Source: Sarcocystis neurona (Eukaryota > Apicomplexa > Conoidasida > Eucoccidiorida > Sarcocystidae). Taken from it: a stretch of 64,000 nucleotides of DNA. The stretch lies in contig KL647321.1 of the NCBI GenBank assembly GCA_000727475.1, positions 186,001 through 250,000 of the forward strand. The letters run 5' to 3'. The notes beneath the pieces were generated by a model. That model did no database searches. It worked only from the letters and a program-made list of their open reading frames with translations, and was not told where the DNA came from. The position numbers and the translations under genes are program-made. Of the stretch, positions 23,145-36,400 are shown piece after piece. The number at the start of each line of letters is the position of its first letter. The first letter of the stretch is position 1.

Positions 23145-26100
23145 GACTGTGTCTCCACCTTTTGCTGCAGTGTCCTTCGCTGCGCCTCTTGCGGCGTCCA
23201 GGACGGCCTCCAAAGAAGATCTTGAGTAGAGTAGGGGAAAATAGGTTGTTTTTCGTCTTTCCCTGTATCACGCCCTTTTACGAACTTGACTTTAGCAGAA
23301 GACACCCGACAAGAGAAAACGCGAAGCCATGGGCATCGCAGGAGATGAGGTGCCCGCGACACATGACGAACAGGAAGGGAGCGGGCGATCAGAACACAAT
23401 CCCAGTTGTGCGTACAAGTACGTATGTCGCAGCTGTACACCAGACCTTGATGAATTGTTGGTGAAGAAGGGGAGCCTGCATGGAAATACGCAGGCAAGTG
23501 CGAGGTGACTATTCTTTTGGACATAATTTTACGAACTGTGTAACCTTTAGACGTTCGTCGTGACACTTGTGTATGTGTCAATCGTCTATATCTGTGCACA
23601 TATCAGTGCGTTCATGTGGATGTGATATTTGTAAATATAACCCCCAGGATCGTCTCGCTCGGCGAGTGTTCAATCGTGTCTGGGAAAATTAATCCGAAGC
23701 TACGATGTGTACACACACATTTTCTTGCCTATCCAGGACAACGAAAAGATCCTGTGTATTTGTTTTCCTGGGAATCTCTTCGCTGGACGGTCATCTCGCA
23801 GCGACGTGGCCGGTCATCAAAGGCGGCGTGCGTGGAGGTGCAGCATAGCAGAGTCTCCTTGTTCAGTTGTAAGACCTTAAGAGTATCTGACAGGAACTCG
23901 TTCTCAACCGACGAGTAGACGTGCACGAATCAAACTTACGTGCAGCTACAGATCCCTGCAGGTATAACCCTCAGTAGTACACGCAAAACTCTTGCACACG
24001 GTAGCAGAGCGACTGCACGGTAGATCAACGCTAAAGCTGTTCGACGACCCTGCCGAAGCTGCTGCTTCATTCTGTGCCGCACGAGGCCCTGTTAAAATTT
24101 CGAGCAAGTATCCGGTTCGTGAGTGTGTGCAACACTGTGTTATCATCGTCAGTTTATCAGAGATGTTCTGACTGGCGACCACCCGCGAAGATGAGTGTCT
24201 GAAGCAACCTCGACGAACACATTACGCCATCAACTCTACACGCTAAACCGTCCTGTAAGCAACTTGTTAAACAGCGTTCCAGTGACCAAGAGCTTGCCTG
24301 AAGAATATATACAGATGTCTGTACTGTTCACTTGACGTCAAATGTGCAGGCGGAAGGTTATAGTTAATTTCAATACTTTACAGTCATGTACCACTTTTGC
24401 GAAGCCAAATGGATTTCAGAGACGATGACCTACAAAGCAACAAGTACCCATGAGATGGACATATATCTGTGGCGTCACGCGCGAAAGAAGCCAGCTTGTC
24501 GCACCGAGGTGGTATGGCACAGATGTTAGTGTATGCGCAGTCACGCGTAACACAGTCCGAGTAAGAGTTGATGGCATGCTTGCTTGTTAGGCAAACCAGA
24601 CTCGACTGCTTTCAGAAGTATTCGCGCGTGGCGTCACGCATGTGTACTCCTTTAGCCATGCCAGTTGGGTTCATTTGTTGCACTCTTTTCGGAGGGAGGA
24701 GGAAGACACCCCGGAGGCAAGCGGCAGTCGTTGAACGGATCCGTTAGACGCTTACTTGATCGTGGCACCCTGTAGCTACGCCAGTAGAGCACAAGTGGTA
24801 AAAGAGAGGCGCAAAGCGTGCTTTGGTGCCATTGTAGAAGTTTGGCAGGCGAAAAGCGGACGATAGAGTTTTCACGTGCCCTTCGAAAAAGGATTAACAC
24901 TCGCCTCGGGCTCCTGCACTCGTAGGCATGTACACTTTGCATGCATACAACGTATACACTAACGTCTGCTGCAGCGGCTCAAGACTAGAGTTCTGCAAGG
25001 GTGGTGCAGAACTTGTAAGCACTACCATACTCTTCTCTCAGTTAGCTGAGAACACAGGTGTGCTTGTGTAGTGCGCGTCTGAATTGTTCGTACGTATGAA
25101 TGCGGTAGACTGCGTTAATTCCTTTGGGCTGAACTACTTGCAGCAAGAAGACACAGAAGCATCGCACGCCATCCGCTGATGTGCTTTTGCACTCAAGTTT
25201 TAAGTCTACGAGAAAGACTAGAGCAGATTTTGCATGTTTAACAGTCACGCTCCACCGGACAGTAGGCGAGAGCCCATCCAGCAATTCCGAGTTGGAATTG
25301 GTAGCGTCTGCCTGACCGGGCAGCAGGGCACACTGAACTTTTTACGGGACTGCGCAGCATTAACACTGGGCGCCGACGCAGCATTTTGTCCGAAGTGTAT
25401 GTGGTTGTTTCAGTACCTGCCTGATATTCTTTGACCCGCGGCAAATCAACGTCCAGATGTGCGTAGCGAGCGACACCTCCGACCAGTTCTTATGAGGAAG
25501 TGGACACTTCTCAGATGGCAGTATAACAATGTGTCACACGGTGAAGCATCCCTGAGTGCGCTCTAATATATTCTAGAGACAATATAAATTCATTCGGCGG
25601 CATGCATAAGGGCAGTCCTACTTCAGACGTAGAGGGTGACTTGCATTCTACAGCACACTATTTGTTCCGGGTGCTTCAGCATGCCCAACTACAACCAACA
25701 CGCTGCTGGCTGTTCCGCGTCAAGGACAAACGCAGACTCACTAATGTCCCAAGTGTGGTGGGTTGCCGTGTCGGCTGCCTTCGCAGACTATGACTTGATT
25801 TGACAAGAACATGTTACATTATGTCTGTAAGTGGGTTCGCTATACCACCTGCATACAGTGTTATGGCATGAATAGTTAACCCACTGCCACATGTGGATAA
25901 AACACTATACAGACATGAACACATATACAATGGTGTAGACGCTTAGCTGCATATAGAGAAATCCTGCGTCGCTTCGTGCCACAAATATTTTCAGTTCTCT
26001 GCTGGTCCTGATTGAGTACTGTTGAAGAGGATCCGTTTCCCACCGTCAGCTCACGGTGTATAATACGCAGTTGTTGTTTTCTCTGAGGCCACCTTAGATC

Positions 26101-28013
26101 TTGCAGCGCTGCGTTGTTGCGCGAGGTAGTTCTCTTCTTTCAGGGGGCACAGATGCGTGGCACTTCCGAGCCATAATTCAACGGTAGCGTTGCACGTACA
26201 TTAACTATCAGAATTTTGCTGTCTGTATCCATACGGACCCATATATATATATATATACACACACACTTGCGTCCCCCAGGTTAGTGATCCCTGTATGGAT
26301 GCTTGCACATCAACATCGCCTCCCCCGCGATGCAGAAGCAAACGAACATGTGAACACTTACTGATAAGCAACTGGTTAGATAGAAACCTAGACAGACAGC
26401 TAAATGCTAGGACGGATCCTTTCACTGCTACCACTTGAACAACATTTAGTTTTCTGAATATCTTCCCTGACACGCCACGTGTGTCACCCACCTCTACATT
26501 GACAGCTATCCGGTCACGGCTTTATGTCGGCCTCTATATGTCATCTCGTGGTTGAGATTAACGCCGTCCAAGCTATACGGCCGCTTGTTCTAGCTAGGAT
26601 GCAGGCGGATGAGTACAGAACGGCGTACGGGTCGTTGTCTTGTGCGGGACAGGATTGGCAGCCCAGCCTTACGTAAACATGCATCTGCATGACGTGCGTT
26701 TTCACCAGAACTCACTGTCGACCCGCTTTCTTTTGAGGTTCACTGAAGAACAGAGAAAAACGCGTAGGCGTGGGTAGTTCTCAGTTATTTCGTTAAAAGC
26801 CTCTCTTCTTTTTAATCCGCCGACACATCATGAGCCGGCATTCCCAGCAAATCCAGTACGTTTTGACAAAGTTAAGTATGAATACGTACAGCCGAGAAGA
26901 TTCTTCATGAATGACGGGCTTTTGAGGCAAACTCAGTATGTTTTGAGAAGGTTCAGATTAAAAAAATACGGCCGAGATAATTTTTCATTGGTGATCGGCG
27001 TTTTCGAAGCCGGCTGGCTTTTCTATAGCTACAGTGTACCGGACCTAATACAGGTGCATGCGTGCTGCATGAAGGACGCAGGAAAACACATTATTTTCCC
27101 TTCTGCTGTCAGTATTTTCCTGGTTCTGCGTCGTTTCATACTTTTGGTGCTAACAGCGTTCCCCTGGAAAATTTCTTGACGGCGCTGCGTACAGGTTTCC
27201 CTGCGTGTACTTCGTCCGTGCTTCACATAAACGGCGATCGACGTACGGAGAGAGCTCGATTGTTAACTTGTACGTCGTTGCTGTCTTTCATTCCCTACTT
27301 CACTTCTGAGGTTCCGTCTCTCTGCGTCAAGTCCTACCGGCCGCTATGTGGAAGGCTTCGACGAATTGCCGACCTCAGGCCTGGCGACGTCAATCTGCAG
27401 CGTACACACAAAGTCCACCGGCTTACTTCTCCATTCCTTGGCAGCTGTTTTCTGCAGCAGAATTCGCTAAACCTCTTCCATTTCCTCTATGGTCTCTCTA
27501 TAGGTCTGCCGCACTCCTGCTTTATCAGTCTCTGCATCTACTCAGTCATTTTACGCACATTCGGACATACATAGAGAGAGAGAAGGAAATAGGAGTTAAT
27601 TGTTTGTCGCTCTCTGTCAATCGCTGTATCTTCTCCTCCATGTATAGATCTGTATATACTTTTACATAGAGAGAGAGTGAATGTTTCGGAAATAACGTTG
27701 CACTCACGTCCGATACATCCGTATGCGTCTATCCGACTGGTATAGAGGAAGAATGTGGCCGATTTCCGCAGAAGGGGAAATTGCCCCGGCCCGGTTCAGC
27801 CGCGTGCATCTCCGTCGTGTGTATTTTCCGTGTGGCTGCCCGTTGCGTCCCTCGTCTCCCTTCCTGTGTACCGTATAGACTTTTCTCTCCTTCTTCGTCG
27901 TCTTCTTGGCAGCGTCTCTTCATATGCTGCATTGAGCGTTCTCTTTTTGTAGTCTTCACGCGTTTCTCTTCTTTCTCCCGTGTAGAAGAGAATGCCATCG
28001 ACGCCACTCCACA
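23145..28013. other. Intergenic region between gene 1 and gene 2
   Basis: About 4.9 kb with only short ORFs and no exon chain that holds phase. It is relatively poor in triplet repeats. It holds an (AT)n/(AC)n tract near 26240-26270, a two-copy repeat at 26847-27005 and a pyrimidine-rich stretch from about 27880 that runs into the first exon of gene 2. It presumably includes the 3' end of gene 1 and the promoter of gene 2, but no specific element is visible. Confidence 0.5.
26847..27005. repeat. Two-copy direct repeat, about 80 bp
   Basis: Two diverged copies start near 26848 and 26928. They share cagtaygttttgaraagktt, a tacrgccgaga segment and a gggctttt/ggcgtttt end. Confidence 0.8.
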
Positions 28014-28722
28014 ATGGAGCCTGTGCCTCCACTTAACTCTTCCTTTCTCTTCCCCCAGCCTCCTCCTTTTCCACCCGTCTCTTCTTCCTCTTTTTGTTCT
28101 TCGTCGTCCTCCTCTTCTGCTTCCTCCTCTCCCTTTTCTCCTTCTCCGTCTTCTGCTTCGTCTTTTTTGGGCACCGCTTTTTGTCCGCTGTCACTAGCAG
28201 AACTGTACGAGAAAGTCAGAGAAAGTTCGTGCTCACGAAGTGGTGCTGCTGCGGGTGAGTCTCTGTCTCCGTCGCTTCCTGCGCTTCTGGCTGCTGCTGC
28301 TGAAGCCTCGCGGCTGCAGTGCCAACGCCTCGCGGCCTCTTCAAAACGCGCTGCTCAGGCCGCTCAGGCTGCGTCCACTGCTGCTGCTGCTGCCCACAGA
28401 AAAACTGCGGCTTCAGGTGGTGCCAGTGTTCTCCTTAGTTCTCGTAATAAATCAGCTGCTGGAGCTCCCTCTGCTGCCGCGGCTGCCTCGGGGGGGGGGG
28501 ACGAGGACCAGGAGGACGCGCGGCAGCAGGCTGCAGTGCAGCGCACGGGACGAGCTGCTGCTGCCGCTGCAGCCGCCGCGGCTGAAGCCGCTGTAGCCGC
28601 TGCAGGCGCCTCCGCAGCAGCACGTGTAGGGCTCGGTCCGGGACGCCTGCTGCAGCAGCTGCTCGACAAAGATGCGGCTCTGCAGCAGCTGGTTCGCAGC
28701 AGTATCGCTGCTCCCAATACCG
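28014..28722 (+). CDS. Gene 2 exon 1
   Basis: Begins with ATG in ccacaATGG context and ends ACCG|gtacgt (phase 1). A pyrimidine-rich start encodes Pro/Ser/Phe, followed by a complex stretch ([20 protein letters not shown]). Long Ala runs come next, then a Leu/Gln helix ([20 protein letters not shown]). An 11-base G run at 28490-28500 encodes three Gly and is an indel-prone site. Confidence 0.75.
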
Positions 28723-30431
28723 GTACGTGACGCACCCTGTGCTGGACCCAGGCGTGCCTATAGTCTTGTGTTCCACATCAGCGTCTGTACACGTATACAC
28801 GCGTATATACGTAAGGGTGTATATCTGTGCATGCATATCCTATTCTTTTCTATACATCGCAGCCCCATTTGTCGTTCGCGCTCTCGCGTTCTTTTCCTCC
28901 CTCTCTCTCTGTATATATATATATATACATATGTGCATGTATGAGTTACTTGAAGTGCCACGACACTTCACAGGGGCGACGAATAATTTATGCTTGTACA
29001 AATATGTGGAGGTAACCAGTGATGAGTTCTGTTTCATCATAGACAGTGAATATCGACCCGCATACATAGATGTACACACATATATTGGCACGTGTGCATC
29101 TACACAAAACTATATATATATATATATATATGTATATGTGTATGTATGAATAGATAGATAAATAGATAGTAGTTGGAGGGGTAGACAGACCCCTAAACCT
29201 GTATTCACATCTATTCTATATAAGTATATATATATACTCCATATTACGGAGATTCTGCATGTGGTACATACACATAAATATATATGTATATATTGTAGAT
29301 ATTACGTAGTTCTCTGTGGGTGTACATACACCCATATATAATGGTCATCACGTCGACTGTGTATGGATGAACCTACCGCATATCTACACAAAGGAATGTG
29401 CGTCAATATACGTATATATATATATATGTTACACAAAGTGACAGCAGAGAGAAGAAGAGGTAGTTAACTTCTCGTTAGTGCTGTCATAGTCGTAAGAGGA
29501 GTTGTACGGCCCACCGATCTGCACGTCCCCCAGGCGTATGTGTTTGTATATATACGGGAGGAGTGCGTCTGTTCTGCATCTAACGCCTGTGCGTAGAGGT
29601 CCACGCCCGAGTGCGTATACCTGCACACGTCTACATACATATATCTATACATATATATATAGATATATAGATGTATATATATGGATATACACATACGTGG
29701 ATGTGTGGGATATCTGTGTTCGAGCTTTTACCCGCCTGTCTATCTATCTATATATATATATATATATATGAGTGCATTTACGGTGTATATATCCACGTCT
29801 ATATAATATATATACATACGTATGTGTATATATATGTATATTGTGTTCGCGCGTGTTTACGATTACGTACACGCCTATATCTACCTATCTATCTATAGCT
29901 ATCTACCTATCTATCTATATCTATATCTATCTATATCATATGTATCTATCTATATCTATCTATCTGTGTATATGTATATATGTGTATGAATGTGTCTATA
30001 CGGTGTACCCATCGAGTATCTATAGTCTGCGTGTATCTACTTCTATCTACTATATGTGTATGTCTCGGGTGTACTGGCATACGTATGATTACGGACACAT
30101 CTATTTGTATAGTAGTGTCAGATTTATATTGAGAGCCAACTGAAGGACAGACGTTGAGGATGCAGTTGGCTGCGTTGCACCCGCTCAGGGTGGAAGCCGC
30201 AGAGGTACACGAGTGGGAGACAGGCCACCGGAGACAGAGACACCGGCAGCAGCAACAGCAGCAGCAGACGCGGCGAGTTTGAAGGCGGACGAGGAGGAGA
30301 AGAGGGAGAAGGCGAAGGGAAGAAGAGAAGACTTTTGCAACAAATTCAAGATTTTATGGATGATGAAGATTTCGCAGTAGGTTCCTTCTCGTTCATGCGT
30401 TACTCATTTAATTCAAGCATACACACATCGT

Positions 30432-30467
<36 letters not shown>

Positions 30468-33400
30468 CGTACGCGTGTATCTATCTATCTTTATCTATGT
30501 GCGTATAGATTTATATCGTGCACACTATATATATAGTGTATACATCACGCACACACACTTAGTCAGATATCCATACATATATAGATAGATAGGTATATAG
30601 ATAGATAAGTGGACAGGTAGATAGATGGCTAGATAGATAGATAGGTAGACCTCGTGAACAGTCTATACGTAGTGTATACATGTACATATTCATATACGTA
30701 TGTGTAATGTGTATTTGCAAATAGAGGCGTACACGCACATATTCACAAGTATATATATATATATATATATATGTAGGTATAGGTGTCCATGTATGTATGT
30801 GTATGATATACTTCGTAGATAGATGCATACGCACACCTATTTAGATATATATGTATATATACTTGTATACATACAAGTGTCCGTGTATGTATGTGTATTG
30901 CGTACTGTAGATATATATACTTTTGATATATTTGTATGTATATGGGCGCCATTGAGTTGGTCTCTTTACCTACGTAGTGACTTCCACTTGTGGGGCCAGT
31001 GATATATACTATCGCTGTACCGCAGCAGACGGGCTGTCGTCGTGAGTTCGGGATGCACGTGCTGCTGCAAAGGCCGTAGGTGTATATCTACGCGAGGGAA
31101 GGACCATGGGGAGGAAGTATGGTGCTGGTGTAGGTACGCGGAAGCAGATCCACTTCTTTTCGCTTTGCATGTTAAATCCCGAGGAGGATGTCAGCGTCGT
31201 GTCCCGCACACTCTTCAGAGGCTGTCTGGACGCGACCCCCGCTTTGCTGCTGCACGAGCTGCTTCTGCTGTTCCTGCTGCAGGCTGCTGCTGCTGCATGC
31301 GCGACAGCCGCACCGTATGCGTGTGTGTGTGTGTGCTGCGTGTGCGTGTCTGTTTATTTATCTGCGTTTTCTCTTGCGCCTGTATATCTCCCTCTTCCTC
31401 TTGCAAGGGGCACTTTTGTTTTAGTAGGTTTGCGACTTCCCACACCTCGCACGTTTATCTCATCCGTTTTCAATAGTCGACCTTCCCGTCTTACTCGCTG
31501 GGTACGTTATAGGATACGACTCTTCACCCGCATCCCTCTGTATGTGTAAAGCTATGTATCTATGTTCGAGTTCATCCACCTGGGTGTTGTCGATATATGT
31601 GTGCGTATCTACACAGAAATATATCTGTCGATATGTCTGTGTCTGTCTGTCTGTTTCTCTATCGGTCTGTCTCTCTCTCTATATATGTCTTTCTATCTAT
31701 GTGTATGAACATGTGTACCTACATCTGTGTGTCTTCCCCAGTTGGTTGTGGCTGCAGGGGGACGGTGTCACTGTATAGGTGTGTGATGCGCTGTGCATCC
31801 ACGTTGACTTTCAACTTACGGAATTTGCATGCGGGAACTGTAAGTGTTTTTCTGCAATAATTTTTCCTGCTGCAGGACGCGCAGGCACACCGCGGTTTCC
31901 ATGAGGCCGATGGGACGCCGCTGCAGTGGCGACGGGGTGCGCTTCCCGTTAGAGGGCTTTTCCTCAACAGCAGCTGCAACGCTGCGAGCAGCAGCAGTGA
32001 CACTGGCAGCAGCAACGGCAGCAGCAGCTGCTGCAGGAGCAGCACCAGGAGGGGGCTTGACGGCTACTCAATAGGAGTAGCGCGAGGCGTTTTGACATGG
32101 AAAGGAGGAGGGGCTGGTGACAAGCATATGGAAGCAGCAGAAGAGCACCAGGAGCAGCAGGATATTGCCAACGGTGACTTGGCTCTTGCTGCTGCTTCTC
32201 CTGCCTTCATGCCGTGCAGCTGGCTGCAGCAGCGGCACAGAAGACGTGCGCGTGCGCTAGCACGGCGGCTGGTGCTGCAGGGAGGAGCTGCTGCTGCAGC
32301 AGAAGCAGCAGCAGGAGGCAGCGCCTTCGCAGAAGAGGGAGGGGGGTCAACAGCAACGGGAGCAGGTGGTGGAGGAGCCGGTGCAACAGCAGCAGATGAC
32401 GTCTTTGTTGCTTCGGCGGGAGCAGCAGCAGCAGGACGTCGCACTGCGTTAGCAGCAGCAGTTGACAAGGAAGAAAGAGGAAGAGGGACAGAAGGAGGAA
32501 GGGGGAGACAGACACGCCGACACGGGCCGCAGTTGCCCGCACATTTGGAGAAGCTGCGCGTGATGCAGAAGCGCGTGGAAGAAGCAGCGGCAACGGCTCA
32601 AGCAGCAGCCGACGAAGCGGCAGCAGCACTAGCAGCTGGAGCAGCGTCCGGGGGAGCAGAAGCAGCAGTGGCAGAAGCAGCAGCAGCGTCAGAAGGAGAA
32701 GCAGCATCTGCGGGAAAAGTAGCGGCAGGAGGAAATACGGCAGAAGGAGAAGCACCAACAGGAGAATCGGCACCCCCAGAAACAGCAGCTGCAGCCGGAG
32801 AAGCAGCAGCAGGAGAAACAGCAACAGAAGAAGCAGCAGCGGCAGGAGAGGCAGGGGCTGTACTCGCAGGAGAAGCACCAGCAGCAGAGGGGAGAAGCGC
32901 GCACTCGATTGCTCTTGAAAGGGTCACCCTGCACCGTGGAGGAGCAGCAGCAGCAGCACGTGCAGCAGCAGCAACAGAAGAGCTGCAGCAGGAGCTGCTT
33001 GAACTGCAGACAGAAGAGGAAGCCGAGCACCGTCGTGTTCAGCGGCAGCAACAACAGGCAGCAGAGGCAGTGGCGCTGTTGTTCACAACTGCCGCCGGCG
33101 GCTCACGGGTGGACGCAGACAGCAGCAGCAGCAGCACCTCATCCATGGCAGCAGATATACTCCGCTGCATGCGTTCGAGCGAGGCAGAGCAGCCGGCGGC
33201 GGATGCTGCGGCCGGGGCCACGCCTGTTGGTATACCTGCGCCGGGAGCAGCACTGCCGACAGCAGCAGCAGGAGGAACAGCAGGACAAGCAACACAAAAC
33301 AACGCCGGTTCTGACCGTAGGACAGTCACTACCAGCAGCGCGGTCACCAGGAGCAGCAGCAGCAAGAGCAGCAGCAGAAACAGCAGCAGCACTTCAAGCA

Positions 33401-36400
33401 GACGCAGTCGAGAAGGACTGGCAATGCAAGGAGCGTTTGCAGGGCCGGCGGCGACTGCGGGCCGCTTCGTGGGTTTTACGCGAGCAGCAGCAGCGGAGGA
33501 GACAGCTGGCGCAGCAGAAGGGGAGGCGGTAGTGTACGTAGTAGATGATGCAGACGAAGATGATGAGCTTCTGTATGGCTCGACGGCTTTTCATCCGGAG
33601 CAGCACTTCTCTTCGGTTCACGCCTTCTCCGCCAAGAACAGGCAGCAGCAGCAGCTGCAGCAGGAGAACACACCAGAGCAGCAGCAGCAGCAGGAGAAGG
33701 CTCAAAAACAGCAGGAGGAGAAGGCGCAGGAGCACCAGCAGAAGAGTAATGGCAGCAGCACGACATGCAGGAGCAGCAGCAGGAGTGAAGAAGAGGAGGC
33801 AAAAGTGAATGGGAAGGAAGGTGGTGAAGGCAGCAATGAGCGGCTGCTGCTGCGCGACCCGACAGCGGCCCAACAAGGAGGAGAAGGAACAGAAGTGACA
33901 GCTGCAGGCGCAGACACAGAAGAAAAGACAGCAGCAGCAGAAGCAGCAGCTGCAGCCAGAGCAGCTACTGCGCCAGAGGAGCTGCCGCCGCAGGAGAGAA
34001 AAGTACCGACGCAGTGGCACTCTCTGTCCTTTCTTCAACACGTAAACACGACAAGTCAACGGGAAAACTTGCTGCAGCACACCTTGTGGTAAGAAATAGG
34101 TTCCGTAGCAGCAAAATATAAGCAGCAGCAAAGACGCTGGGCAGCTGAGGCTCCTACACGTAGCTTAGGTATACGTATACGTATACGTGTGAAGTTCCTG
34201 GATATGTCTAGAGGGTAATAGACGTACGTATATACATATACGTACGTCTGCCTTTGGTAGTACATGAAGATGTGGAATTGCATGGATGTATACGCACGCG
34301 TATATTTATGAATATATACGTGTGTATCTGCCGTGAGACACACATATTTGAATCTATATGTCTACTTGTACGTGCGTGTATATATATGTATATGTTTTAG
34401 CATGTATCGTTACTGTGAGTACGTATATATACATATATACGCCCTTGTATACCGTATATATGTCTAGGATACGATACCTGCGCAGGTGTACTCCGACAGA
34501 TACGTAGCTACGTTTATGCGTCCCATATATTCGGTGTATATGTCCGCGTACATGCGTTCACATCACTATATATATATATTAGATGTATATGCCTGGATAT
34601 ATGCATGCACATAGCTCTGTATAAATGTGCGTACTATTACACGTGTGTATGTGTATCGCCTGTGCATGTAATGTTCAGGTTTACTCCTCCGGCGCCTCCC
34701 TGCTGGTACGACGGCCGCGCATACGACTTCCCGTTGTGGCAGCCTCCCAGCGCCGGTGCTGCTGCCGCGATGCCTGCAGAAGGGAAGAAACGAGAAGCGG
34801 CAGCAGCAGGACAAACAGCAGCAGCGCCGACGGGAAGAACAAGAGGAGGGGCACCAGCAGCAGCAGCAGCACTAGGGGGCACCGCAGAGAGCCCGGTAGG
34901 GGAAAAAGCTGCCGCAGTAGCAGGTGCAGCATATGGAGCAGGAGGAGCGACAGCAGCCGCGGCAGCAAGAGGCAATGCAGCAGGGGCGGGAGCAGCAATC
35001 GGAGCAGCAACGGGACAGGAAGGTAAAGGGGCAGCAAGGCTGCCTCTGCAGCACGCGCAGGAGCAAGAGCGTGAACACCCGCAGCAGCAAGAAACGTGGG
35101 CTGCTGTGCGCTGTAGAGGTCGCGGCTTCACGAGCAGCAGCAGCGGCATTCTAGCGGAACCGTCGGGTGTACGTAGCCCGCGTGCGGAGCACTGGACAGA
35201 CACAAGAGAAGCACCTTCAGCAGCAGTAGAGGCAGCTGCAACACCAGCAGCAACAGCAGCAGCAACGGGGGTGGGGGGGACACGCATTCAGATCGGCAGC
35301 GCAGCAGCTCTTCTTCGTCGATCGTGTCTCGGTGGGATCAGCGGCGCCTTCCGCATCTGCAGCGGCACCAGCACGAGGAGGAACAGCAGGAAGAGCAAGG
35401 ACAGCAGCAAGGGGAGAGGCCGCAACGTGAAGAGGCCGTTGCACACGAGGACGCGCACGTGCCGCAGCAGCAGCAGCAGCACGAAGAAGAAGAACAGCAG
35501 CAGCAAGCCGAAGAAACTGCTTCTCAGCGATTAACACAACAGGCGATTCCTGGTGATGGGGTCGCGCAAACCCAAGAGCATGTGCGCGAATATGGCGTGA
35601 ATTTTTTGCATGCGCAGCAGCCCGAGGAGGACGCAGGAGAGAGCCGACGAGCTCCTTTGTGGCAGGGGATGATGTCGGTAGAAGCGAAGCAGCAGCTGCT
35701 ACAGCGGGTGTTGTGGGGCGGCTCCAGCAGGGCCACCACCAGCAACAGCAGCGCAGTGCGTCGATCCTTCGTGCAGTGGACACCGGAGGGGCAGCTGTAT
35801 CCGCAGGCAGCTCACTTAGAGATGCACCAGCGGCAAACGCTGCAGCAGCGACAGCAGCGGGAAAGGCAGCAGCGCTGGCGCTTCCTGCAGCAGCAGCTGC
35901 GGCATCTGCAAAGCCTTGTTGCTGCTGCCGGTGCACCAGTGCAGCAGCGCTGGGCTGCCTTCTGCAGACAGAAGGAAGAACAGCAGCAGGGACAGCCACA
36001 GCAGTACGAGCGGCAGCGGCAACAGCAGGAGGAGCAGCAGCCGCAGCAGAGGGAGACGCCGACAACAGCGGACGCAATGCCGGACGCGACAGCAGGGGAA
36101 GCGTCGGCTGCTCGAAGTACGGCAAAAACGCGGGGCACGTTGCCGTCGACTTTGTCAGCAGCCGCGAGGGAAGGAGAAATGGAGGTATGGAGAACGACGA
36201 GCAAGCAGCACGTACACATTCCTCTACTCAGGCACATACTTCTGTACATGTATTTATGCGCATACAGATGTGTTTATAGAAATTCGTATACTCACTTGTG
36301 TGTGGTATTGATACTTATATATATACATATGTATATATATGTATAAATATATATAAGTATGTATATACATATGTATATATGTACATATATATATATATAT

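Noticed and set aside
32207..32878. Leu-rich 223-codon minus ORF
   Set aside because: It is the complement of the Ala/Gln-coding triplets of gene 2 exon 3.
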